A stretch of DNA of 64,000 nt, taken from positions 487,997-551,996 of the forward strand of contig UYJD01000007.1 in NCBI GenBank assembly GCA_900618795.1, written 5' to 3'. Within the stretch, counting starts at the first letter, position 1; each line of letters opens with the position of its first letter. This DNA comes from Cyanodermella asteris. Lineage: Eukaryota; Ascomycota; Lecanoromycetes; Ostropales; Stictidaceae. This document shows, piece by piece, positions 54,525 to 64,000 of this stretch. The notes below the pieces were generated by a model. That model made no database searches. It worked only from the letters and a program-made list of their open reading frames with translations, and was not told where the DNA came from. The position numbers and the translations under genes are program-made.

Positions 54525-57500
54525 TCACATATCCCGAGGCCCGATGCCTTCCATGTGCATATCCATACCGCCTCCAGGCATGCCAGGTTGACCCTGCATC
54601 CCCTGCATCTGGCCACCATTCCAGCCGCCAAAGAAGTATCCCTCAAAGAGATCGAGGCCGGACCCATCGTTCCAGTCATGCTCGCTGTCGAAGCCGAGAC
54701 TCAATCCAGGATGACCGGTGAAGCTCTGTGTGCTGTCGGCAACTAGTGAATCAATGTCGTTGCGATATCCCGTCATGTTCGGATCAAAGCCGGAGTCGGG
54801 TCCAAAGTTACCGGGGAAATTGCTCGGCGGCGTACCCATTGCTTGATGGATGGGGATCGACTGCATTTGTTGTTGTTGCATCTGGGCCATCAAGGCTTGC
54901 TGCTGCTGTTGCTGTTGGTGCTGTGCCTGCATTGCCTGGTCGGCGCCCTGGAAATGTTGCACTGGCTGAGCACCGAAATTGACCTGCTCCGGCATGCCTT
55001 GGGTGGGAAGCATGGACGCACTCGTCTGCTGGACGCCCATTTGTTGTCCTTGCTGGGCTCCGGCCTCGAAGGGCATTTGCCAAACCGAGACGCGTCGGAA
55101 TTGCTGGCTTTCTTGAGTCTCCTCGGGGAAGAGTTCGCGAAGGTTCATGTCAAAGTGCGGACGAGGTCTCTGCGGTCGGGCAATATTGACGTCGCTCTGG
55201 GCGTGTGCCATGAATTGATGAGGGGATGCCCCCATCTGAGGGAGATTGGCACTACCAGGGGCAGAGTGCTGGTGCGGCATTTGAGGGCGAGTCTGCTCGC
55301 GAGCGCTGCCAAAGCCGGTAGTGTTGCCGCACATCTTTACTGTAGCCTTGGCCATGCGGTCGAAAGCATCGCGACAAGCCTCTGCAGGAGGACACTTCTC
55401 AATCAGGTCCGTGAGGACCGACGTCGCAGCGAGAATGGTGAAATCGACTTCCTCAAAAAGCTGGCATGAATGTTAGCACTGAGCAAGGACAAAGTCAAAT
55501 CGGTTAGACTTACCAGTTGAGCTCGCACGGCCTCTGAATGCCACAGTGCGTACAAGAAAGCAATGCCTGCCATGAACAGATGGTGCGTCGCCAAGAAGGT
55601 ATAGTTGACCAACCGTACTCTGTGCAGCTTCTTGTACAGGTACAGGACCTTCTGCGATGCCTCGGCCACCTTGAGGAAGATCTCTTCTTCCGTCTCCTGG
55701 CCCGTCTCCAGGTCGTCATTACCTTTCGTCTCGTTAGACATCGGGCTCGTAACATCATCACCAGTGGTTGCGTCGTTGTGCAGCTCGGGAGGAACCGTGA
55801 GGCTTTGGCGGTAAAGCATGATGACAGCCTGCCAGTAGTTGAGATCCAGCAGCTCAGTTGTGAATTGTACTTCTGTTTCGGCCTGGGAGGGTGTGCTGCT
55901 TTTCCATTCGAACAGTCGTCTGTCGACGTCTTTCCTCCATGCACTGAAGTTGTTGTCGAATCGACCTAGGAAAGGCGTCTGCAAGTCGTCAAGGAAAGAG
56001 TCATGGTCGGTAGCTGCCCTCCCTCGTTTCTGCACTCGGTTGATGCGTGCTTGCTGTGCAGATCTGTGTTGTAGAACTTGGAGGATCTCGCTCTGCAGCA
56101 TGCGTAGGCGGAAGTAGTGGTGTGAAACACGCTTGTAGCTGGGTCTCGACTCGGCATCGGGCAGGCCCACAAATCCGGAAGTGGTGATGAACCTGTCGTC
56201 CAGTGCTGATGGGAACTCGGTGGTGACAATCAAGTCTGTGATGCCGAATGGTCTGCCAACGCAAGTGCTGACAAGACGATCGAAGCTGTACGTGCACCAC
56301 CACAGACGCCGACGGAGATCACGCACCCATTCTCGACGACCTCGCTCTTTCAAGTTGACATTACTAGGATGGAAGCCTGTTCCTCGAAGTGCGACGCTTT
56401 TCTCGCCGCCAGGCATATCGTCCAATGCTGTACCGTCCTCGTGGTGAAGGCCAAGGTCGACCGCCAAACGAACAGCAACTCCAGTAATATACCACAGTCC
56501 AGGAGCAACAGGTCTGTGAAGGGCAAATTCTGCCAGCAGAAGGACGGCTTGAAGCTCCTCTAGAGATCCGCCAAACCCTTCCGGCCTGTCAGATGCTGGT
56601 GCAGAGCCTAAGAAATTCTCAAGATGCGCCATCGCCGAGGCGTGATACTCCTCTGGCTGAGTTTGTGTCCGCTCGAACTTGAATCGCTTCGCAGCGGGCG
56701 TCATGGGACTCTGGAGCTGCTCCGCTTTTACGGCTGTCGTGTCCTCTTTTCCATCAGGAGAGCCCAAGAATATGCTGGCGCCAATGGCAAAGACGATATT
56801 GAGCATATACAGTTCTCGAGCTGTTCGCTTTCGGTCCACGGCAACGTACGCCTTGTCGAACAAGTTCTGGAATTCTCCGCGATGCAGGATGGGGTTTTGC
56901 GGGTTCGCGTGCTCGAAGAAGAGGTCCACTAGCCTGTGCCCCAGCTCCCTGTCCGGGAAAGGAGCTTTCTTGAACGCCGGCCGCGATTGGAGGCCAAAGA
57001 ACGAATCCCGCATCGAAGATCCGGAGACAGCTGCAGCCGCCCCGCCTCCTTCACGAGCTGATGGGCTGGAAGTCACATCTTTCAACTTCGATCCGCCACG
57101 ACGGGCGGGATCGCCGGATGAGCCGGAGATTGAACTTCGAACGGCGGCAAAGACCACGCGAGCAAACGAAATGCCTGAAGCTGACCCGAGATAGCGCGGG
57201 TCGGATGCGCCCTGCACCGAGACCAGTCCGATGTTGCTCACCAGTTTGTCCAATTTCTCGTCCTCGGAAGGTTCTGTCTTGACATGAGACTTGTCGTCCT
57301 TGTGCCCGTCGTCCTTTTCGTCGTCTCTCACGGACGAAGCGACGGTCGTTCTGGGGCTCACGGGGCTGGCACTTCGTTCTCTCAATTTCAGAACGTTGTC
57401 ACTCTGAGAAGCGCCGGCTTGTCCTTGCGCACCGAATCCACCTCTTCTTGTTGCGATTTCACCTGTTCCCACGGAATTGACCTGGCTGGCAGGCTGCGAA

Positions 57501-57979
57501 TGCGCAGCATCAGGACCTACATCGAAATCCTCCGGCGGCGCATATGGTATCCCAGCGCCTCTCAAAAGACCCTCCAAGTACCCGACCCGTCGCTCGAGAT
57601 AGTATACGTACGCGCGGGGGATCTCCCGCTTCGTGATCGGATCGTAGCCCACGCATTTGACATGCGCCTTTTCACACGATGAGCAGGCGGGCAGCTGCTG
57701 GTCGCAACGATTCTTGCGCAAGCGACATCTGTTGCAGGCCGAGACATTTCGGAAGGATGACGAAGAGCCATGTGCGCCGCCCGCGGCTGGATGTGGTGAG
57801 GAGGTCGGCGGTGTTTGTATATGCGGCGGAGGTCCCAGCGACCCCATCGACTGCATCGAGGCAACCGAGGTCGGTGTCGAAGGCAGCGGCATAGGCGCCT
57901 GGCCATAAGGATCTTGGTGAAAGTAAGGTCCGCGAGGCGAGTCAATCGGCCGCGGCCGTTTCTGGTGGAGGGGATTCAT
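54525..57979 (-). CDS. Zn2Cys6 transcription factor, GAL4/LAC9-like
   Basis: Exon 1 (57979-55514) and exon 2 (55460-54525) give 1133 residues. The binuclear zinc cluster is at about 82-110: ACNRCRLRKNRCDQQ, then PACSSCEKAHVKC. It is followed by YDPITKREIPRAYVYYLERRVGYLEGLL, a linker plus coiled-coil dimerisation helix of the Gal4/Lac9 branch. The fungal regulatory middle-homology region covers about 390-700 (LVDLFFEHANPQNPILHRGEF, RRRLWWCTYSFDRLVSTCVGRP). The C-terminus is Gln-rich (HQQQQQQQ, QMQQQQMQS), and the aromatic/acidic GLDLFEGYFFGGW near the end looks like an activation patch. It is nuclear. Target genes cannot be inferred; filamentous fungi use this branch outside galactose control. 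Preceding in-frame codons lack ATG. Confidence 0.92.
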
Positions 57980-59082
57980 GATGTGTGTCGAGTCACACCG
58001 CGTCCGGGGGAAACACGATGAGCAGCTTGTCGTCAAGCTTCGCTCCGGTTATCGATAGTGATGTTGAAGTCGTCGACAGGCAAGCGATGAGTCTTTTCAA
58101 GCGTGCGATGGAGGCCTGCGCCAGGCAAGCTCGATCGCGAAAGGCGAATCTAAGGCTGACAGCTCCGGGAAGAGAGGGTCACTTGATTGTGGGACAATGA
58201 CTGACCCCCAGCCGACGCGAAGTAGCTGGTGGGTACGATGCCTTACGGTATTATGCACGTCGGGCAAGGTCAGCCGGGTACGCACCTTTCCAGAAGGATG
58301 TCCAAACGCGCACAGCTGGCACTTGCGCGCGCGCGGGGGAAGCGAAGTAGACGGATGATAGAATACGTCGATGAGAACAGCAATCGATGATTGTTTTCAG
58401 AGAGCGGCGGGGACGGCCGCCTCTTTTGATGGCCACTCCAGACGCTCGCGAGACGGGCTCTACTTCTGCCTCAAATGATGCTCGAAGGCTGTGCTTGCCA
58501 ATCGGCCCAATGAAGCCGGCATGCACGTTGCGTGGCGCGCAGCGTTGTATTGGTCGTGTCCATTTGCGCCCAGAAAGGTAAGAGTCGCATCCCTGCACGC
58601 CGTTGACAAGAAACCTGAAACACTTGCCAATGCTCGCCACCGGCTTGGAGCCTGGCCTGGTGAGGCTCAATTTCCTCAATCCGTCCCCGTCTTGCTATAA
58701 ATAAGGATCTGAAGCGTGTTCCGGACGGTCCTTGACACGTGCCGCCTGATCAGCTCTGGCCTGTGCAGCGTTGCTACGAGCTGCCCAAACAATAATGCCC
58801 TGAACTCCAGTTCTGTCTGTCGTTTCTCCCCTTGCATCGACGTTGCAGTCGGCCTTGGCTTCCCATGGACGAGCGGGCACAGAGAGAGGGCACTAACCCT
58901 GATGACAATCGCATGGTGAAACGTGCATTCGGGTGGCCCGAGTCGAGGCAGGACCCGGTCAAATGCAACATGTACGCTGAGAGGTTTAAACAAGATACTG
59001 ATCAGGAGAGATGCGATGCTGAACACAGCTGACAAATAGACGCCAGCAAAAAGCGTGAACCACTCGAAGCAGATCTCACCAC
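57980..59082. promoter_or_regulatory. Upstream region of the Zn2Cys6 gene
   Basis: 1.1 kb, GC-rich, without a recognised gene; long frames on both strands lack motifs. It also holds the 3' end of the NLR gene. No sites are named. Confidence 0.45.
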
Positions 59083-61792
59083 TCAGTCATACAACAAACC
59101 ATCAGCAAGCAAAGCCCTAGCAGACCTCCTCAAACTCTCACTGGCACTCCCCCTCCTCAACCCCGACTCCATCGCCGAACTCTGGATCCCAACCCCCTCC
59201 ATCTCATCCAGCTCCGTAATATACCTCAGACTAAGCACCGTCCCCGGATACACCGGTCCATACATCTTCTCCCGCAATCTATACACCCTCTCATGCAACT
59301 GCCTGGATCCCGACAAGTCACCCATCGCCATTAGGACCCTCGCCATATTCGTCATGGTAGCCTGGGCATCATACCGGTCTGCGCCCAGGCTCTTCGCTTC
59401 GCCCACAATGGCCTCGCCGAACATGCGGGATGCGTCTTCGAGCTCGCCGCGTTTGTAATGCAGGACTCCCAGGTTGTTCATCGTCATGAGCGTGGCGGGA
59501 TTCTCGGGGCCTTCGATGCGTTTCCGTAGTGAGAGGACGGTCTGGGTCAGGGCCATGGCTTCGTCGAGCTTGCCTTGGCGTTGACGGAGGAGGGCTACGA
59601 TGTTGAGGCTGACGAGCGTGTCGGGGTCCTCGGGTCCTAGCGTCTGTTTGCGAGATTCGTAGGCTTGTAATGCGTATGGCTCGGCGGCTTCCGTGTCGTC
59701 CAGGTCTAGTAATGTGATGGTCAAGTCGCTCATAGATTCCAGAGTGTCTTCGTGAAGCGGACCAAGACAAATCTCCTTTCCTTTTAGGGACGTCTCGAGA
59801 TGTGTTCTGGCATCATCTAGTTCCCCCGTGTGTAGCAAGGCTTCACCGAGCGTCTGGTAGGAACGAAGCGTGATCTCGTCATCATCTGGAAGAACACTCC
59901 GGCGCAGCTTGAGCGAGCGCATGCACTTATCCCGGGCCTGCAAATAGCGCACCGTGGTCGTCATATCGTACAGCGCAGCATAATCGAGCAGCGTCGCACA
60001 CTTGAGGATCTCATCCTTGTCACGAAAATCGTACATGGTCACGGTCGAAGCGTGGGGCGCAAGAGCTTTCAGATCTGACCAGTGCTCAAATCGCCATTCC
60101 TGCGGATACAGATTGAACACCCGGTTCAGAGCTTGGCTCCGCCAGTGGTCCGTCTTGCCTTGTGCTTCGAGCCATTTCTGGGTCGACAGTGCTACGAGTC
60201 GATGCATTTTGAACATGGATTCTTTACCGTTGCTGGCGGTGACGAGCGAGAAAGCCTGCAGGGCTCCTATCGATGTCCGGAACGAGATGTCGCTTTCGCG
60301 GTTGTTGATCAACAACCTCTTTGGCACGCCGTGGAAGTCCAGGACGGCCATCAGCGAAAGAATCTCTGCCGCTCGGGGTTTCCGTTTCAGGATTTGATCA
60401 AATGAAAGCTTCCAGGTTCTCATTACTGCATTGTCCGTGTCATGATCTCGCCGTGTGTCGTCTAGGTCCTCGCTCAGCAACTCTGTCAAGTCGCTGTCCC
60501 CTGCCTCCAGCATATCTAGGTATTCCGGGACTGTGATGTAATTTTCGCTGATGAAAGCTGCTGCTTGTGTGATTGCGAGAGGAAGATGCCCAAGCTCTTC
60601 GACCAATTTGCGAGCTGCGTCCGTTTCCTTCTCCCCAACGTCGATACGCCGCCTCAGAAGCTCGATGCCATCGTCAGGATGAAGTGGCGGAATCTCTATT
60701 GGCTTCTCCCGTTCCGTCAGACGTTCGCCGAGTCTCTTATCTCGCGTTGTGAACAAGGTCCTTCCTTGTGCACTGTGTGGCAGGTACCGGGACAGTGGCT
60801 TTGCTTTCTGTCGACCGGAGCTCTCTGACCTGTCCGAGAAGAAAGTTGCCTCGTCATCGGCATTGTCAACCACCAAAAGCCACTCTCCGCTAGTCTCGTC
60901 ACTTAAATGTTCGTAAACAAGCTGCAGAAAATCACAAGCCGGGTCGTCATGGCCTGGAATCCGAAGCCTCCGAGCGATCTCTCCATACCCTTGCTCAAAC
61001 CGTTGATGTAGTTCCCGCAAAGACCCATAATATGCTAGCCAACGGGTTCTTGACCTTATGCCGGTACGCAAATTCGATCGCGATCTGGGATTTTCCAACG
61101 CCGCCGAGGCCCGCCAGCGAGATCTGACCCTTTGCTATGAGACTGTCTTCGAGACTTTGCAAGATGTCCTCGCGGGCCACAAATTTGGTATCTCGTCGAA
61201 ATGGTACCACAAACGCGGCAGAAGGAGGTTCGGAAATGGATCGCACTGGCAGTGATTTCGAGTGCTGATGAAGGTGGGGTCTCGACGCATTGGTAACTAC
61301 ATTCATTTCGCTCTGCTGCATGGTGATGTTCATCACATTTTGTATAGTCGCCTGGCTGCTTCGATGTACTTCGATAGTCTTGACGAGCAGGTCCAAATTC
61401 GTCCCCAAAGACGCGTGTATCTTCGCAACCTCGGATTCCTTTGACAAGCTTGTTAGGATCTTGCGGCCTCGAAGCCAGGTCGGATCGTTCTGTGACGGGA
61501 GAATCTTGACAAGAATGCCGTCTAGCTCTTCGGTCTCGCGCGAACATCGTTGTATGACAGGAAGCATGAGCTGCTGAGTCCGCTTGTTGATCTCCGATCG
61601 CTCGACTTGCGCCTGAATTGAGGTTACGAGGTTGATCATGAGAGGAACTCGTTCTCGTATGTTCTGGAAGACCCTCGGTGAATCTTTTGCCTCGTGCTGA
61701 TACTCGTGTATTCTTTTGGACACCTTGACGCCGGTCTCAACAAACTGCGCAATGGCCGCGACCAGGCCGATAACGGCCATTGCCTCCGCCAT
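59083..61792 (-). CDS. SesA / NB-ARC / TPR receptor (fungal NLR), one extra base
   Basis: Minus-strand ATG at 61792. Residues 1-130 are a SesA-type helical domain (AVIGLVAAIAQFVETGVKVSKRIHEYQ). The NB-ARC follows, with VAREDILQSLE, P-loop GLGGVGKSQIAIEFAY (about 230), Walker B WLLVVDNADD, RTLFTTRDKRL and the GLPLAIxQAAAFI-like GHLPLAITQAAAFI. The MHR region and at least five TPR/kinesin-light-chain-type repeats come last (LETSLKGKEICLGPLHEDTLESMSDL, YESRKQTLGPEDPDTLVSLN, LSLRKRIEGPENPATLMTMN). One surplus base at 61000/61001 shifts the frame after WVFAGTTST. Without it the gene is 903 codons and otherwise open. Such STAND proteins act in fungal non-self recognition and cell death. It is an assembly error or a recently disabled allele. 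Confidence 0.82.
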
Positions 61793-62285
61793 GATGAGCT
61801 GACTTCACAGAGTGCTGCCAGCACAGCCGTCTCTTGAATGCTCATGAATCCTGAACTGTTTCGATCAAAAGCCCAAGAGGCGCATAAAGGCTCGACTTCG
61901 AAAGCGTCCAACCTGATATATGATAAGATGGTCGGTTAGTATGGCTGTTCGAGGTTGCAGTCTGATTAGCTTGTTATTGTCGACACCACCAAAGTAAATG
62001 TCAATTCGATGGGAGAGATGGTCGATACAAGCGACAGAACCACAAATAGACAGTAGTACCAAAAGAAGCAACAGAGAATAGAGGGGAAGGGCTCGGTTTC
62101 AACTCCCTCGCGTGGGAGGATCTAGCGCGAAGTATGTAAGCATAGCGAAGCATCCTGACTTGGTACACAAGGAGCGCTGGGGCGGACGTCAGTGCACCTT
62201 CCACGTGCTGACCAGACACACGCGGGTCAGAAGCTTGATCTAGTCTTGTGGAGGGCGAAGCGGTCTGGAATCATCAGTTTCAGCG
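61793..62285. promoter_or_regulatory. NLR upstream region
   Basis: 493 bases up to the gap; AT-richer than the gene. No feature is recognised. Confidence 0.4.
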
Positions 62286-62675
62286 NNNNNNNNNNNNNNN
62301 NNNNNNNNNNNNNNNNNNNNNNNNNNNNNNNNNNNNNNNNNNNNNNNNNNNNNNNNNNNNNNNNNNNNNNNNNNNNNNNNNNNNNNNNNNNNNNNNNNNN
62401 NNNNNNNNNNNNNNNNNNNNNNNNNNNNNNNNNNNNNNNNNNNNNNNNNNNNNNNNNNNNNNNNNNNNNNNNNNNNNNNNNNNNNNNNNNNNNNNNNNNN
62501 NNNNNNNNNNNNNNNNNNNNNNNNNNNNNNNNNNNNNNNNNNNNNNNNNNNNNNNNNNNNNNNNNNNNNNNNNNNNNNNNNNNNNNNNNNNNNNNNNNNN
62601 NNNNNNNNNNNNNNNNNNNNNNNNNNNNNNNNNNNNNNNNNNNNNNNNNNNNNNNNNNNNNNNNNNNNNNNNNNN
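62286..62675. other. Assembly gap (390 N)
   Basis: The sequence is unknown. Its right edge is the repeat terminus at 62676; its left edge ends TTTCAGCG, sharing only TCAGCG with the right edge. Confidence 0.99.
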
Positions 62676-62719
62676 TCAGCGTCCCTGACGTCTGATCGGT
62701 CTTTCCTTTGTCCGTGACA
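62676..62719. mobile_element. Second copy of the element terminus at a gap edge
   Basis: These 44 bases are identical to 43770-43813 and end GTCCGTGACA. The five bases after it (ATAAG) are not found at the left edge of the gap, so the other end is not at the N boundary or the element is incomplete. Confidence 0.7.
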
Positions 62720-63783
62720 ATAAGTTGAACACGAGGAGAGGAATTCAGTGGGAGTTACTCCTCGTATATATGCTATCTAGTCTTCTATAATATTCAGATG
62801 ACATATTCCTGTTTCCCTTACCCAACTGGGGGAGTTCTGAGCTCCATTAAGTCAACTGAATATAGTTGTTTCCCAATGTACTCAATTGCCAAGCCTCCCC
62901 CCCGAGGCCGAGTTGATTGAGTAATGTCACGTGTATCGTTGCTTAGGTAAGTGTTTTCCTGATTGGATCAAGGTGCGTGTTCTTCGTACATGGTACGAAC
63001 CCCGATACACGTGCTCGTCTACAACCCTGTGGCCATTAAGGGCAGTTGGGAGATCTATGCTCGAGCATACCCAAGGCGTGCAGTAGATGCCGGACGGCGT
63101 CTGACTCCCGGAGATGTCGATCTTGGGAAACAGGTTCGCGGCAAGAGCAGTCAAGAAGAGAATGGCGTTGCCAAGGGGGACTTCTATGCCAGTGATGTTT
63201 CGGTTCATGGCACTGCAGCTGACAGTGAACTTCATGACCCCTCATTGGCCGCCCCCCTCCCCACGTTTGATCAGCAGCAGCAGCAGCGTTGGCTCACCTT
63301 TTCCGAAATATGAAAATTGATGTAGTGGTGGAGTGCGACGGCTACCGATCGCTGCGCCTGTAACCTCCAGGATTTTCACATGCTTCGGCATAAGAGGTGT
63401 ACGTGGACATGGTGGCGTCCATAACGAGATTTGGGTCGGAGGCTGGCGGTCAGAGGTTGCAGGTACAAACCGGTGAAGGCGTGATACAGTGGCAATGCAA
63501 ACATTTCGTACACTAGAGTGTTGAAGACGTGAGGGATATCAATTAGCCTGAAATTGAGGGATTTGTTGCCAGACCCAGATTTAGCCGACAAGATGCGGGC
63601 AGGCCGGGCCATTGGACGATTCCTTATGTCAACGACACAATGAGGCATCAGACGACGATTGTCTTACTCGCTGGCAGTCATGCCGTTGCGCTAGCAGTAA
63701 GTAGTTGCAGATGGGTTCCGATCTGTGGCATTCGCAATTGATGCAGCCTTCAGAACTGCGGCAAAGCTCTCGATGGCTTGACC
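62720..63783. other. Intergenic, nothing recognised
   Basis: About 1 kb, AT-rich near 62,750-62,900. Frames near 62,960-63,320 on both strands have no motifs. Confidence 0.45.
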
Positions 63784-64000
63784 TCAAGCATTTGCCCTTG
63801 GCCTGATGTAAAGTCCAGTACCCTCAGCAACCAGAAAACTCTCTTGTGCATTGTGAGCATCACCTTGCCACATGCGGACGCTGACGGCGGCCTTCCGCGG
63901 CGAACTCTTCTCCTGCTCCACAAGCGCGCGCGTTACCACGATCGCATCCGCTCTTGCTGGATTCCTAAAGTTGACCGCAAGCTGAGCCGTCACCGCCAAG
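63784..64000 (-). CDS. 4HBT/hot-dog thioesterase, C-terminal part only
   Basis: The minus-strand frame enters from the right edge and ends at 63784, giving about 72 residues. AVTAQLAVNFRNPARADAIV is the beta-strand/NYRxPxxxGD-like segment of PaaI/THEM-type hot-dog thioesterases, and the end AEGTGLYIRPR is their usual last strand. The catalytic half lies outside the window. Relatives hydrolyse acyl-CoA thioesters; the substrate is unknown. Confidence 0.7.
   Translation of the reverse strand, partial: LAVTAQLAVNFRNPARADAIVVTRALVEQEKSSPRKAAVSVRMWQGDAHNAQESFLVAEGTGLYIRPRANA

Noticed and set aside
58251-58679. 142-codon minus-strand frame between the zinc-cluster gene and the NLR gene
   Set aside because: No motif, no leader context, and competing frames on the other strand; more likely promoter sequence.
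1-64000. Search for a secondary-metabolite cluster, CRISPR array or 5S rRNA gene
   Set aside because: No polyketide, peptide or terpene synthase sequence, no spaced direct-repeat array of CRISPR type and no 5S-like sequence was seen.

Overview
The window reads as nuclear DNA of a filamentous ascomycete (Pezizomycotina). Dothideomycetes is my best guess, from overall gene content only; no marker here fixes the class. The signs are short GT-AG introns (about 47-90 bases, many with a CTAAC or CTGAC branch site), moderately GC-rich coding sequence, a Zn2Cys6 regulator, a SesA/NB-ARC/TPR receptor, a SAT4-type membrane-protein fragment and many single-exon housekeeping genes. Genes stand apart on both strands and there are no operons. 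Starts below were set to ATG, because several long open frames begin at GTG or TTG.

Left part (1-21,600). The first 4.8 kb has no supportable gene. Then come a putative LIM-type zinc-finger gene (-), a diverging SRPK-like kinase with one extra base (+), a decayed 3-beta-HSD/ERG26-like gene (-), RSC7 (-), cytosolic glutamyl-tRNA synthetase (+), a 456-residue orphan (+), a small orphan (+), tRNA-Gly(GCC) (-), a 140-base gap and a small protein with an in-frame intron (+).

Middle (23,000-43,100). This is a dense housekeeping block: a G3BP-like NTF2/RRM protein, a C-terminally anchored orphan, COG6, a BOL2/FRA2-like protein diverging from NIF3, and RACK1, whose third intron carries a C/D snoRNA resembling U24. 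A small secreted cysteine protein, an HSL-type esterase, NDUFAF2 (complex I assembly) and the cytokinesis C2 protein INN1/Fic1 follow. A GNAT acetyltransferase comes next; its end overlaps a splice donor that leads in frame into the tail of a SAT4-type membrane protein.

Right part (43,100-64,000). Two assembly gaps (43,677 and 62,286) end in the same 44-base element terminus; the first is bracketed by a 5-base target duplication, so mobile elements lie in the gaps. Between them are an orphan, MRC1, a metallo-beta-lactamase-fold lactonase-like enzyme, PEX7, a GAL4/LAC9-like Zn2Cys6 regulator and a SesA-NB-ARC-TPR receptor with one extra base. The window ends inside a 4HBT thioesterase.

Most genes are unlinked housekeeping functions (translation, Golgi and peroxisome traffic, replication checkpoint, cytokinesis, Fe-S and complex I biology), and I see no biosynthetic cluster. 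The points most worth a second look are the GNAT-SAT4 splice fusion, the snoRNA in RACK1, the NLR-like receptor, the shared gap-edge repeat, and a diverged 105-base repeat placed upstream of both INN1 and MRC1.
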